The notes under the pieces: model-generated | Seen by the model: only the letters and a program-made list of their open reading frames with translations | The model's database searches: none | Told to the model about the DNA's origin: nothing | Shown here: one piece after another, positions 48,431 through 56,309 of the stretch | Numbering within the stretch: the first letter of the stretch is position 1 | Layout: the number at the start of each line of letters is the position of its first letter | Translations under genes and position numbers: made by a program | DNA from: Flavobacterium nitrogenifigens | Lineage (GTDB): Bacteria > Bacteroidota > Bacteroidia > Flavobacteriales > Flavobacteriaceae | Length of the DNA: 64,000 nucleotides | Assembly: GCF_003254565.1 (NCBI RefSeq) | Contig: NZ_QJRI01000168.1 | Location: forward strand, 62,001-126,000 | Direction of reading: 5' to 3'

Positions 48431-48476
48431 TTGTTTTATTTCTCTATATTTAAAAATAAATTGGGATGAAATGTAT

Positions 48477-49826
48477 TTATTTGATCTTTTCAAAGATTTC
48501 TTTTTCTCCATTTGTAAGCTGTTTGCTAATTTTAGCAAAATTCTTTTTCTCGCCAAATGTTGTATACATCACGCCTTCCCAGCAATAATCTGCCATTTCC
48601 TGAACATTAGTGCCACTATCTGAATATTCTTTTAAATCTTCTTCTGTAAAATAATACGAAACAAAATTCTCTTTACTATCCAATAATAACTTCAAGCTAT
48701 TTTCATTTGTAAAATAAGAAATGAACGATTTATTATGCGGATGTTCCTGCATTGATAAAACAGCATTGATATAGACTTTAATTGATTTTTCGTTTATTCC
48801 GAATTTCTCCAGAAACACTGGTGTAAATTTCTGCTGAATAGACTGATGTTCACCATCTATTGTTTGATAATAATCGATCAGCGTATCAAAATATTTTTCG
48901 TCTTGTAATCCTAAAGCAAAAACGGCAAAAGTTGAAGGCATGGCACAATTTTCAGCTTCAAGATTGGTGTACCATTCGTATTTCTTTTTTGTAAGATCAA
49001 TATATTCTAAAATGCTTTTGTGCAGATTTGGATATTTTACTGCTCCTGCAAAAAGATAATTCTGTCCGCATTTTGGAAGCCCTTTTATAGGAAGCAGTTC
49101 TTTTTCTTTTGATGTAAAACTAATTTCGAAGCTTTTAGGAAAATCAGATTTTAGAAGGTTATTCACGAAGTGTAATGCTTTTGCGTAACTTTCTTCTGTT
49201 TCGGTAATCATTTTAAGACTTATTTCAGCAAAAACATCATTTGCTTTTCCTGTAAAATCTTTGTCTTTATACTCGGTCAACTCTTTTGGAATTTTTCCCG
49301 TTCCGTTTTTCTTCAGCTGTTCTACTTCATCAGAACCTAATTCGGTCACGACATCAAAATATTCATTTGCCGTAACTGTGGCATAACTTGGCCCATATTT
49401 AATATGTGAGACAGCGATATAACATATAAAACTTAAAAGTTCTTTCTGTTCTTCTGTCAATATGGGTTTCGGAAGTTCTTCTTTTGTTTTGGGTATAAAA
49501 ATCTTGTATTTGCCTTTTTTTACTCTTTCAAAACTATTAAAAACCAATTCTTCAGCTTGCAATCCTAATGCATAACGGTAACTCTCAAATCCTGTAAGTT
49601 TTCTCAGTTTTTCTACAAATGAAATATAAAACTCTTTTGAGAAAGGTCTAGTCTGGAAAAAGTATTCAATTATGGGCGACAACAGAAATTTTTCGTCCGA
49701 ATCTAATACGTACGGATTTGGATATGCTTTATCAATTTTAACCGTATTATTATCAATCGCTTCAATGAATTTTTCTAAAAGCGCTTCGTTGCCTTCTATT
49801 TTTACTAAATAATTTAATTCTCTCAT
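48477..49826 (-). CDS. Hypothetical protein, 449 residues
   Basis: A cytoplasmic, mostly helical, charged protein without signal peptide or membrane segment. I do not recognise the family with confidence. Recognisable stretches are RYALGLQAEELVFNSFERVKKGKYKIFIPK, LLSFICYIAVSHIKYGPSYATVT (a possible buried helix), and AMPSTFAVFALGLQDEKYFDTLIDYYQTIDGEHQS. It lies 31 bases downstream of a SUKH-family gene on the same strand. SUKH neighbours are often immunity proteins of toxin systems or their decayed remains, so a linked role is possible, but no toxin gene is in the window. Confidence 0.6.
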   Translation of the reverse strand: MRELNYLVKIEGNEALLEKFIEAIDNNTVKIDKAYPNPYVLDSDEKFLLSPIIEYFFQTRPFSKEFYISFVEKLRKLTGFESYRYALGLQAEELVFNSFERVKKGKYKIFIPKTKEELPKPILTEEQKELLSFICYIAVSHIKYGPSYATVTANEYFDVVTELGSDEVEQLKKNGTGKIPKELTEYKDKDFTGKANDVFAEISLKMITETEESYAKALHFVNNLLKSDFPKSFEISFTSKEKELLPIKGLPKCGQNYLFAGAVKYPNLHKSILEYIDLTKKKYEWYTNLEAENCAMPSTFAVFALGLQDEKYFDTLIDYYQTIDGEHQSIQQKFTPVFLEKFGINEKSIKVYINAVLSMQEHPHNKSFISYFTNENSLKLLLDSKENFVSYYFTEEDLKEYSDSGTNVQEMADYCWEGVMYTTFGEKKNFAKISKQLTNGEKEIFEKIK

Positions 49827-49857
49827 TGTTTATTTTATTGTCACATTTTTAATTTGA

Positions 49858-50556
49858 TTATTCCACATCGTCTTCATCATATTCTTCATGATCATAAGAC
49901 AGATAAGACCAATCAATATCAACAAGATCAAGAATGGCATCAAATCGTTCCTGATCACTTGATCCGATAAAAGCTCCAGTACAGTTGTTCTCTTGATCGA
50001 ATGACAAACTGATTACATCATAAAAATCAGCTGTATATACCTTTTGATTTTCTCTGCTGATTTCTGGAACAAGCGCATAGTTTTCTTCAACCAACTTTAC
50101 AATTTCAGAATCAATTTCTCCTAAATAATTTCCGTTAAATTGAAGTCCGCCTAAAGTACCATTAAAAACTGCCATCAACAGAAAAAAGTTTTCCGTTGTC
50201 TCGATTTCCATTTCCCAATCTGATTTTTCGATTGTGTCGTAGTTGCCATATACTGGCGGATTCTCCAATGATAAATCTTCTTTTTTAATTCCCCAAAAAG
50301 CTACGTTTTGATTTTCTTCATAAAAAACCAGAAAATCATCATCCGAGAATCCGATTTCATTTTCGGGTTTCAAAAGTCTATTAAAACAGTAATTGAGGTT
50401 TTCTTCTGTTCCTAATTCTAAATAATATTCTTTAAGTTTTGAAGGAAGTTTTACGTTTAATGTTTTCTCAAGATCGAGAATCTGATTTTCTGAAAATCCG
50501 TAGTTTTTATTTTCAGACAGGTTGTAAAGGCGTTTAATCTTTTGAATATAATTCAT
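49858..50556 (-). CDS. SMI1/KNR4 (SUKH) family protein
   Basis: A 232-residue cytoplasmic protein. The family pattern is FSENQILDLEKTLNVKLPSKLKEYYLELG, then the SUKH core with FLVFYEENQNVAFWGIKKED and the W-containing strand, and a sheet ending LGGLQFNGNYLG. The tail is very acidic (DHEEYDEDDVE). SUKH proteins are best known as immunity proteins against nuclease and other toxins of contact-dependent systems, and as cytoplasmic scaffolds. It is co-oriented with the 449-residue gene behind it. No matching toxin is seen nearby, so it may be an orphan immunity gene. Confidence 0.75.
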   Translation of the reverse strand: MNYIQKIKRLYNLSENKNYGFSENQILDLEKTLNVKLPSKLKEYYLELGTEENLNYCFNRLLKPENEIGFSDDDFLVFYEENQNVAFWGIKKEDLSLENPPVYGNYDTIEKSDWEMEIETTENFFLLMAVFNGTLGGLQFNGNYLGEIDSEIVKLVEENYALVPEISRENQKVYTADFYDVISLSFDQENNCTGAFIGSSDQERFDAILDLVDIDWSYLSYDHEEYDEDDVE

Positions 50557-50768
50557 CTTTGGCTTCTATTTTTAGGAAGTGAAAAATAAACAATTAATTA
50601 CAAGCCTGCAATTACTTTATAATGATAATCTCACTTTTTCAGAAAAGCAATTTCTTAAAACTAGGATATATTTTCTAGTCATGTTTTTTTGACTAATTGA
50701 CTGGCTATGATATTCGGCTCAACTTTGCAATAAATTCATAAATCCGAGAGTACCTTTTAAAAACTATT

Positions 50769-51752
50769 ATGAAAATACTGTCGATACTATTAATCTTGAT
50801 TTGCAGTTCAAGCTGCCAATCGCAAACGAATTCTAAAATGAGTGAAGACAAAACAAATCCGTTATTATGCGATCCTGTAAGCGGAATGTGCGAAATGCCT
50901 GCTGGCGAAAAATCGAATCAAAAAACAGCTATTCCAACAGAAAATAAACCTGTCAAAATAATTTACTATACCGACCCTATTTGTTCTTCTTGTTGGGGAA
51001 TTGAACCTCAGCTTAGAAAATTAAAACTAGAATATGGCGATTATATTGAAATCGATTATCGAATGGGCGGTTTATTACCAGATTGGAGCTATAACAGTGG
51101 CGGAATAAGCAAACCTTCTGACGTTGCACACCATTGGGACGAAGCTAGTTTATATTACGAAATGCCAATTGATGGAAATGTTTGGCTTGAAGATCCGTTA
51201 GATTCTTCATATCCTTCCTGTATTGCTGTGAAAGCAGCACAAATGCAAAGCAAGGAAAAAGCGGTTTACTTTATGCGTATTCTTCGCGAAAAGCTTTATC
51301 TCTATAAAAAGAATATTGCAAAATGGGAAAATATAGCAGAAGCTGCAAAAATCGCAGGTTTGGACGTTCCGAAACTAAAAGCTGATTATGATGATGCCGA
51401 AGAACTTTTTCAAGAAGATTTAAATTTAGGAAAAACTCTTGGCGTAAGAGGTTTTCCAACTTTATTTCTAGCCAACGCCGATAATAATCAATTAACTGTT
51501 TACGGTTCTAAACCTTATGATGCTTATGAAAATGCTTTGCTAGCTCTGTTTCCTGAGGCTAAAGCGAAAAAGTTTGAGAATAAAAATTCATTGTCAATTT
51601 TCGAAATTTATCCAACACTTGCTCCAAAAGAATATGCTGTAATTCACAACATCGCAGTTAATGAGGCAAAAATTATTTTAGAGGAATTATTCAGCAAAGA
51701 AAAATTGGATAAAAAGACAATTAAAAATGGTTCGCTTTATAGTAAGAAATAA
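50769..51752 (+). CDS. DsbA-family lipoprotein (FrnE/SpxH-like thioredoxin fold)
   Basis: A 327-residue protein. The lipobox cysteine C16 is in LICSSSC. After a linker with LLCDPVSGMCEMPAG (C34, C41), the DsbA-like domain starts at about 62: YYTDPICSSCWGIEPQLRKL with C72 and C75, WSYNSGG, SYPSCIAVKAAQMQSKEKAVYFMRILREKLYLY, and the cis-proline VRGFPTLFLAN. It resembles the FrnE/SpxH group of DsbA proteins, but here it is exported. A role in disulfide exchange outside the cytoplasm is likely. The CxPxxGxC segment between lipobox and domain is unusual and could bind a metal or serve as a redox partner site. Single gene on the plus strand. Confidence 0.82.
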   Translation: MKILSILLILICSSSCQSQTNSKMSEDKTNPLLCDPVSGMCEMPAGEKSNQKTAIPTENKPVKIIYYTDPICSSCWGIEPQLRKLKLEYGDYIEIDYRMGGLLPDWSYNSGGISKPSDVAHHWDEASLYYEMPIDGNVWLEDPLDSSYPSCIAVKAAQMQSKEKAVYFMRILREKLYLYKKNIAKWENIAEAAKIAGLDVPKLKADYDDAEELFQEDLNLGKTLGVRGFPTLFLANADNNQLTVYGSKPYDAYENALLALFPEAKAKKFENKNSLSIFEIYPTLAPKEYAVIHNIAVNEAKIILEELFSKEKLDKKTIKNGSLYSKK

Positions 51753-51771
51753 TTAAAAGAGCATTGAAATC

Positions 51772-51845
51772 ATGTTCCATCGAAACATTTGGTTGGTAGA
51801 AAAAAATAATTTGAGATTGTACATTTCGTCCCGTAGGGACGTTTG
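51772..51845 (+). repeat. REP unit B, downstream flank of the transposase gene
   Basis: Composite REP: hairpin ATGTTCCATCG..AACAT, GGTTGGTAG with an A-run, hairpin CGTCCCGTAGGGACG. Its end touches the stop of the transposase gene at 51849. Confidence 0.82.
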
Positions 51846-51848
51846 GTA

Positions 51849-52310
51849 TTATAAAATTGGTTCTTTAAAAATATATTGATAATCGAATTCTATTTCAAAT
51901 GCTTTCAATAATTTTTGATACTCCTCTAAAAATGTTTCTTTTTTATGATGCTGTTCTTGATTCTGAATATATCTAATAACATTTGGAACATGGCTTCTTG
52001 AATATGAAAAAGCGCCATATCCTTCTTGCCATGAGAAATCAGGTGATAATTTTTGTTCTTTAATCCATTTGCTGGTTTCTGTTTTTACATTTTGAACTAA
52101 TGAAGAAATGGATTGAGTAGGACGCATCCCTATAAAAATATGTATATGATCAGGCATGCTATTAATACATAACATTTTATGATTGTTCGCTTGAATTATA
52201 CCCGTAATGTATTGATGCAATTTGTCCTGCCAATCCTTTGCAATTAAAGCTTTTCTGTATTTCACTGCAAATACAAATTGTATATGCAATTGTGTATATG
52301 TGTTTGCCAT
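51849..52310 (-). mobile_element. REP-associated IS200-like Y1 (HUH) transposase gene
   Basis: A 153-residue transposase of the IS200/RAYT type. Start taken at 52310 (MANTYTQLHIQFVFAVKYR), the conserved N-terminus of the family; an upstream ATG at 52346 would add 12 codons that lie in the repeat. The HUH pair is H55-x-H57 in MPDHIHIFIG, and the catalytic tyrosine is Y114 in VIRYIQNQEQHH. The gene lies exactly between two inverted REP units (51772-51845 and 52317-52391), as expected for a REP-associated tyrosine transposase, which cuts and joins single-stranded REP DNA. There are no long terminal repeats of a classic insertion sequence. It appears intact. Confidence 0.9.
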
Positions 52311-52316
52311 TACCAA

Positions 52317-52391
52317 CCAAACGTTCCTACGGAACGAAATAAACATGATTAATTAAAAATTCTACCGATGAGATGTTCCTAACGGAACATT
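52317..52391 (-). repeat. REP unit C, upstream flank of the transposase gene
   Basis: Inverted copy of unit B: on the minus strand, hairpin ATGTTCC..GGAACAT, CTCATCGGTAG, then the hairpin CGTTCCGTAGGAACG and TTTGGTTGGT up to seven bases before the transposase start. Confidence 0.82.
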
Positions 52392-52520
52392 TCTTTTCTC
52401 ACCAATACGAATTTTAAAAATAATCGCTTTTGATATGCCTTCTAAAAGTCTTTAGAATATTACTTTAAGACAAAATATTCCATAGGAGCATTTCTTTATA
52501 GAATAGAAAGAATTAAAAAA

Positions 52521-52590
52521 ATGTTCCGCTAGGAACATCTCATCGGTAGCAAAAAAAATATTTGGTTGGTTCACGTCCCGTAGGGACGTT
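52521..52590 (+). repeat. REP unit D
   Basis: Composite REP with hairpin ATGTTCCGCTAGGAACAT, CTCATCGGTAGC, an A-run and hairpin CGTCCCGTAGGGACG. It is followed at 52602-52638 by a copy of the last 37 bases of the CinA-type gene with two differences, and is nearly identical to unit E 145 bases further on. Confidence 0.85.
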
Positions 52591-52665
52591 TGATTGGTTT
52601 ATTAAATTTCCCTCAAAATCAAATCGCCTACAACATCTAAAAAACTATGAATCCAAAATAAAAAA

Positions 52666-52736
52666 ATGTTCCGCTAGGAACATCTCATCGGTAGCAAAAA
52701 AAATGTTTAGTTGGTTCACGTCCCGTAGGGACGTTT
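52666..52736 (+). repeat. REP unit E, next to the cinA-type stop codon
   Basis: Nearly identical to unit D. It ends six bases before the stop codon of the CinA-like gene (52743). D plus the gene-end copy and E plus the true gene end form a tandem duplication with a period of about 145 bases. The 396-base gap 52347-52742 holds only these REP units and one decayed hairpin near 52477-52496. Confidence 0.85.
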
Positions 52737-52742
52737 GATTGG

Positions 52743-53216
52743 TTAAATTTCCCTCAAAATCAAATCGGCCACAACATCTATTGCTTGATTAATAATTTTT
52801 TCGGGAGTTCCTTTAAACTCAAAACGCTTGGCAATTTGTTTTTCGCCAAAAATGATATGGATGAAAATGGTCCCAACTGGTTTTGACTCGCTTTCGCTTC
52901 CGCCTGGTGTAGTCAGTCCTGTTAAACCCACACAAATATCTGAATTAATATAGCGGTAAAAATTTTGCGCCATCAACTTGGTAACCTCAGCAGATTCGGC
53001 GCTGTATTGTTCTATGGTTCCCCACGGAATATGAAGTAAATCTTCTTTCATTGAAGAATGATAACAGACTATTCCTCCTATGAGAATTCTTCCAGAATTA
53101 AGAACTGTCGAAAATTCATAACATATTTTTCCAGCAGAAGCACTTTCTGCAAATGCTATTGTTAAGTTCTTTTCTATTAAACTCTGACAACATGCGGTTA
53201 CCTTATCTGACGCCAT
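52743..53216 (-). CDS. CinA C-terminal domain protein (PncC-type nicotinamide-nucleotide amidase)
   Basis: A 157-residue stand-alone CinA_C domain, the usual length for PncC. Motifs: LTIAFAESASAGKI (the family usually has AESCTGG; here E24 and S25 are kept but the following residues differ), RILIGGIVCYHSSMKEDLLHI, SAESAEVTKLMAQNFYRYINSDICVGLTGLTTPGG and KPVGTIFIHI. Active members deamidate nicotinamide mononucleotide in NAD recycling. The altered glycine-rich motif leaves activity uncertain. Single gene; REP units adjoin its 3' end. Confidence 0.82.
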   Translation of the reverse strand: MASDKVTACCQSLIEKNLTIAFAESASAGKICYEFSTVLNSGRILIGGIVCYHSSMKEDLLHIPWGTIEQYSAESAEVTKLMAQNFYRYINSDICVGLTGLTTPGGSESESKPVGTIFIHIIFGEKQIAKRFEFKGTPEKIINQAIDVVADLILREI

Positions 53217-53557
53217 ATTGATTTCAAATTTAATTACACATTAATTTCAACCTCAAATGTAGATTGTTTCAATATAGTAAACTTACATAATTTCTTACAA
53301 TATTTACATTGTAAGTAACTGTTAATTATGCAACTATCATTTATTTTTTTATAAGAACTTCTTTCTGATTATGTTGTAATTTTGTAAATAGAGCTTTTTA
53401 TAGTCAAATAGTACACGGCCTAGAAATAATATAAAAGCCAAAATGCCTTGACTAATAAAAGTTAGGATTAGACAATTACAGTAAACTGTAAAGAATTAAC
53501 TACTCTTCTTTAAGAAGGTTCGATTTTGAAAAAATAATAATCTTAAAAAATAGTATT
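53217..53557. other. Gene-free intergenic region
   Basis: 341 bases between diverging genes. A TAATTTTG promoter-like box is at 53377-53384 on the plus strand, but no TTG lies at the right distance and the next start is 170 bases away, so it is only a weak candidate. No repeat or gene is seen. Confidence 0.4.
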
Positions 53558-54046
53558 ATGGAAAAGCAACACAACCATGATTATGGTCAGTTTGACCCTG
53601 ATTATATCGAACAAAATACTCTTGTTGACGGAACATATTCTAATGAGGATGAGTTTAAACAAATTTTGAAAAAACATGACAATAGAGAATTTGGCGAAAG
53701 CGACCCTGATTATTATGAGCAAAATATGGTGATTGACAACGACAATTATGCACGAGATGAAGATCCGTACCAGTATCAGGAAGAATTTATTGAAGATTCT
53801 GTGCTTCCAAAAGGAGATTTTGAGCCAAATACTACTATTCGTTCAGAAAACATTCCGAATCAAGAAAGAATAATTAATGAAGATGACGCCATTACCAACG
53901 ATGGCACAAAAGACGATTTAAACGATGAATATCATCCTGATTTAGATTACGAAAATGATTTAGAAAAAGACGAGGATTTTGACAAGGATGAAGAATTGGA
54001 CGATTTTGACGCAGAACATTATCCCGAAAATCATCCTAGAGAATAG
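53558..54046 (+). CDS. Strongly acidic hypothetical protein with internal repeat
   Basis: A 162-residue protein without signal peptide, dominated by Asp and Glu and ending DFDAEHYPENHPRE. Two copies of a roughly 35-residue motif open the protein: DYGQFDPDYIEQNTLVDG and FGESDPDYYEQNMVIDN. The remainder is probably disordered. Such small acidic proteins occur next to stress-related genes in flavobacteria, but I know no assigned function. It is followed 33 bases later by a small membrane-protein gene and then another small gene, so the three may be one unit. Confidence 0.65.
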   Translation: MEKQHNHDYGQFDPDYIEQNTLVDGTYSNEDEFKQILKKHDNREFGESDPDYYEQNMVIDNDNYARDEDPYQYQEEFIEDSVLPKGDFEPNTTIRSENIPNQERIINEDDAITNDGTKDDLNDEYHPDLDYENDLEKDEDFDKDEELDDFDAEHYPENHPRE

Positions 54047-54079
54047 CAAAATTTATCGTAAATTGTAATGTATTAATTT

Positions 54080-54478
54080 ATGGATCTAGCAGTTCAAATT
54101 GTCTGGCTTTTTGTATTAGCAATTCCAATTGCTTGTATTAGCTGGACTGTCACACATGAAGAGATTTTTAGAGAACCGCATGAATGGTGTGTCAGGCATT
54201 CTAAAAATGACAAATACATACTGTCAAGAAAGTTCTTTTATCTTCTCACTTGTGAATATTGCTTCAGTCATTATGTTACAATTGCCTTTCTGGTTATCTG
54301 CGATTATAAACTTTTGTTAAATGACTGGAGAGGATATATTTTGGCAGGGTTTTCTCTGGTCTTTATGGCAAATGTTTATATGAGTCTTTTTGCTCTATTG
54401 CGCCAAGCTATAAAAAAAGAAAAGGTCGAAATTGAGAAAATTGAAAGTGAAACTGACACTGAAAACAGTAAAAATTAA
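54080..54478 (+). CDS. Small membrane protein with CxxC
   Basis: A 132-residue protein with three hydrophobic segments (about 5-22, 65-83, 90-112) and a charged C-terminal tail (KKEKVEIEKIESETD). A conserved-looking motif LTCEYCFSHYVTI at the head of the second segment resembles the cysteine motif of DUF1360-type small membrane proteins, but I cannot confirm this. Middle gene of a three-gene set of unknown function. Confidence 0.55.
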   Translation: MDLAVQIVWLFVLAIPIACISWTVTHEEIFREPHEWCVRHSKNDKYILSRKFFYLLTCEYCFSHYVTIAFLVICDYKLLLNDWRGYILAGFSLVFMANVYMSLFALLRQAIKKEKVEIEKIESETDTENSKN

Positions 54479-54517
54479 GAAATAACAAATAAGTATAATT
54501 AAAAATTAATTGGCATT

Positions 54518-54790
54518 ATGGAGAATTTGAATTTTATAGACCCATTATTACACGGAATTAAACCTGAAAGCAAACCGTTAAATCTGTCAGTAAAACAAAT
54601 GGTATTTGCAGGCGTTGGAGCTCTTTTAGCATCGGCAGTTTTGAATAAAACAGGACATAAAAAAGCAAGTGCTGTTGTAGGAAGTCTTGCATTACCAATT
54701 TTAGCATCGGCTTGCTATAAAAAATACAGTCAAGTATCTAAAGAAAAAATTGATGCTCAGGCAAGCAGCGGTATCGAATACAATCACTAA
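54518..54790 (+). CDS. Small hypothetical membrane-associated protein
   Basis: A 90-residue protein with a hydrophobic stretch MVFAGVGALLASAVL and a second one around KASAVVGSLALPILASACY, which together could form a helical hairpin in the membrane. No family recognised. It ends the three-gene set and is followed by a strong terminator shared with the converging SpoIIAA-like gene. Confidence 0.55.
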   Translation: MENLNFIDPLLHGIKPESKPLNLSVKQMVFAGVGALLASAVLNKTGHKKASAVVGSLALPILASACYKKYSQVSKEKIDAQASSGIEYNH

Positions 54791-54807
54791 TCCTTATAAA
54801 CTATCAT

Positions 54808-54845
54808 AAAAAAGAGCGCTTATTTTGTTATAAGCGCTCTTTTTC
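54808..54845. terminator. Bidirectional terminator
   Basis: Stem AAAAGAGCGCTTAT / ATAAGCGCTCTTTT with a short TTTGTT loop between converging genes, flanked by A and T runs. Confidence 0.9.
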
Positions 54846-54857
54846 ATTTAGGCTAAA

Positions 54858-55226
54858 TTAGTTTATATTTCCTTCGACCCAGTTTAATGCTTTATTAAAA
54901 TCAACTTTTTTATAACCACGAAACTCACCTGGAACAATATAGCTAAATCCGTTTGTGAAAGAAATGATTTCGTCAGTATCGGTAACAATAGCTGCTCTAT
55001 TCCATTTTCCAAGATTTTTTAAACCAAGAAGAGCATCTTGCAGCCAAGCACCTGTCGTAAAATTTTCAATATCGGTATCTAAAACCAATAAGAAATTAAT
55101 TTCATTAGTCTGTTTTACCAAATGCTCAACGGCTGGAGCTACTGCTGTCACAAAGTCTTCTTTTGTCACTTCTGCCAATGCTCTAAAGGCAACAATATTA
55201 TCTGTGGTATCGATTTGATGTATCAT
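54858..55226 (-). CDS. SpoIIAA-like (STAS/SpoIIAA fold) protein
   Basis: A 122-residue cytoplasmic domain: NIVAFRALAEVTKEDFVTAVAPAVEHLVKQ, INFLLVLDTDIENFTTGAWLQDALLGLKNLGKWNRAAIVTDTD, and VPGEFRGYKKVDFNKALNWVEGN match the SpoIIAA-like family of about 120 residues (DUF3478) throughout. Its function is not settled; some members are membrane-associated stress or lipid-binding proteins. Single gene. Confidence 0.78.
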   Translation of the reverse strand: MIHQIDTTDNIVAFRALAEVTKEDFVTAVAPAVEHLVKQTNEINFLLVLDTDIENFTTGAWLQDALLGLKNLGKWNRAAIVTDTDEIISFTNGFSYIVPGEFRGYKKVDFNKALNWVEGNIN

Positions 55227-55449
55227 GATTTTTATACTTTTTGAGTTATTTAATGACGTTTTATTCTAGACATTTTGATGACGTTCAACATCACATCAAA
55301 TATACTCATTATCAATCAGATAACACTTACATTTAACTATTCGTTTATTATATTTTTTTAAGTTTCTAAGCTTCTGAGATGATAAGATACTAAGGTTTAA
55401 AACCTGTGAAGTTTGGTTTAGTGGAAATATCTTAAACTTGAAACAAAAC

Positions 55450-56094
55450 TTAGATTCCCAGTTTTTCACTCAATTCCTCATACGAACTAAAAAGCTCTGC
55501 TCCTTCTTCTTGTAAATCTTCATTATTAAAGCCATTTGCAAAACCGTACACTTTAAATCCGCCACTTGCTCCAGCCTTAACACCAGCTTTACTATCTTCA
55601 ACCACAATGCAATCTTTTACTTCAAACCCCATTACTGCAGCAGCGTGAAGAAATATTCCAGGTTCTGGTTTCCAGCTACCAATTTGATAGGAACTGAATA
55701 TTTTATTTTCAAATCTATCCAATAATCCTGCTACTTCAAGATTCAAACGAATTTTTTCTTCTGGTCCGCTCGATGCAACACAGTACGGAATCTTCAATTT
55801 TTCAATATTTTCGATAAAATCAATAATACCTTCCATTGGTTTTACCTGAGTTTTAAAAGCTTCAAAACTCTTTTCACGATATTCTGTTTCAAAATTTTCA
55901 GGGAGCTTTTGATCAATTGCTTCTTCAATATGTCTGAAACAATCTTTTAGGTTTCGTCCGTTAAAATGACGGTACGCATCTTCCAATTCCATTTCAAATC
56001 CGTGTTCCTGCGCCATTTCCAGCAATATTCCGTTACCGATTTTCTCTGTATCGACCAAAACTCCGTCACAATCGAAAATAATACATTTAACCAT
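55450..56094 (-). CDS. HAD-superfamily hydrolase, beta-phosphoglucomutase-like
   Basis: A 214-residue HAD enzyme. Nucleophile motif D8-x-D10 in IIFDCDGVLVDTEKIGN, cap helices with HFNGRNLKDCFRHIEE, motif II in VASSGPEEKIRLNLEVAGL, motif III lysine in SSYQIGSWKPEPGIFLHAA, and acid motif IV in CIVVEDSKAGVKAG. It is a small phosphatase or mutase acting on sugar phosphates; the substrate is not clear. Single gene with a CTAAG-type repeat region downstream. Confidence 0.85.
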   Translation of the reverse strand: MVKCIIFDCDGVLVDTEKIGNGILLEMAQEHGFEMELEDAYRHFNGRNLKDCFRHIEEAIDQKLPENFETEYREKSFEAFKTQVKPMEGIIDFIENIEKLKIPYCVASSGPEEKIRLNLEVAGLLDRFENKIFSSYQIGSWKPEPGIFLHAAAVMGFEVKDCIVVEDSKAGVKAGASGGFKVYGFANGFNNEDLQEEGAELFSSYEELSEKLGI

Positions 56095-56309
56095 TTCTGT
56101 TGATTTTCATTTAATTATAAATTTCTCCTGAAGTAAAATCAGGAAATGTAAATTACGAAAAATAATCTATTTCCTCTTTCAAAGCTTTTCTGCTCATTTT
56201 CAACATTCTGTACAGAATTACTCCTATTCTGTATTTTCAATTCCGTTTTGATTTGTACTTTTATAACCCTATCAAACCTAATTTTTGAAATAGTAAAAAC
56301 CGAAGAATT

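Noticed and set aside
52311..52346. Upstream ATG extending the transposase by 12 codons
   Set aside because: The extension is encoded by REP unit C; the family N-terminus begins with MANTYTQ at 52310.
52521..52736. Two near-identical repeats with similar spacing that could suggest a CRISPR array
   Set aside because: Only two copies, each with two hairpins, and the part between is a copied gene end. These are REP units; no cas genes are present.
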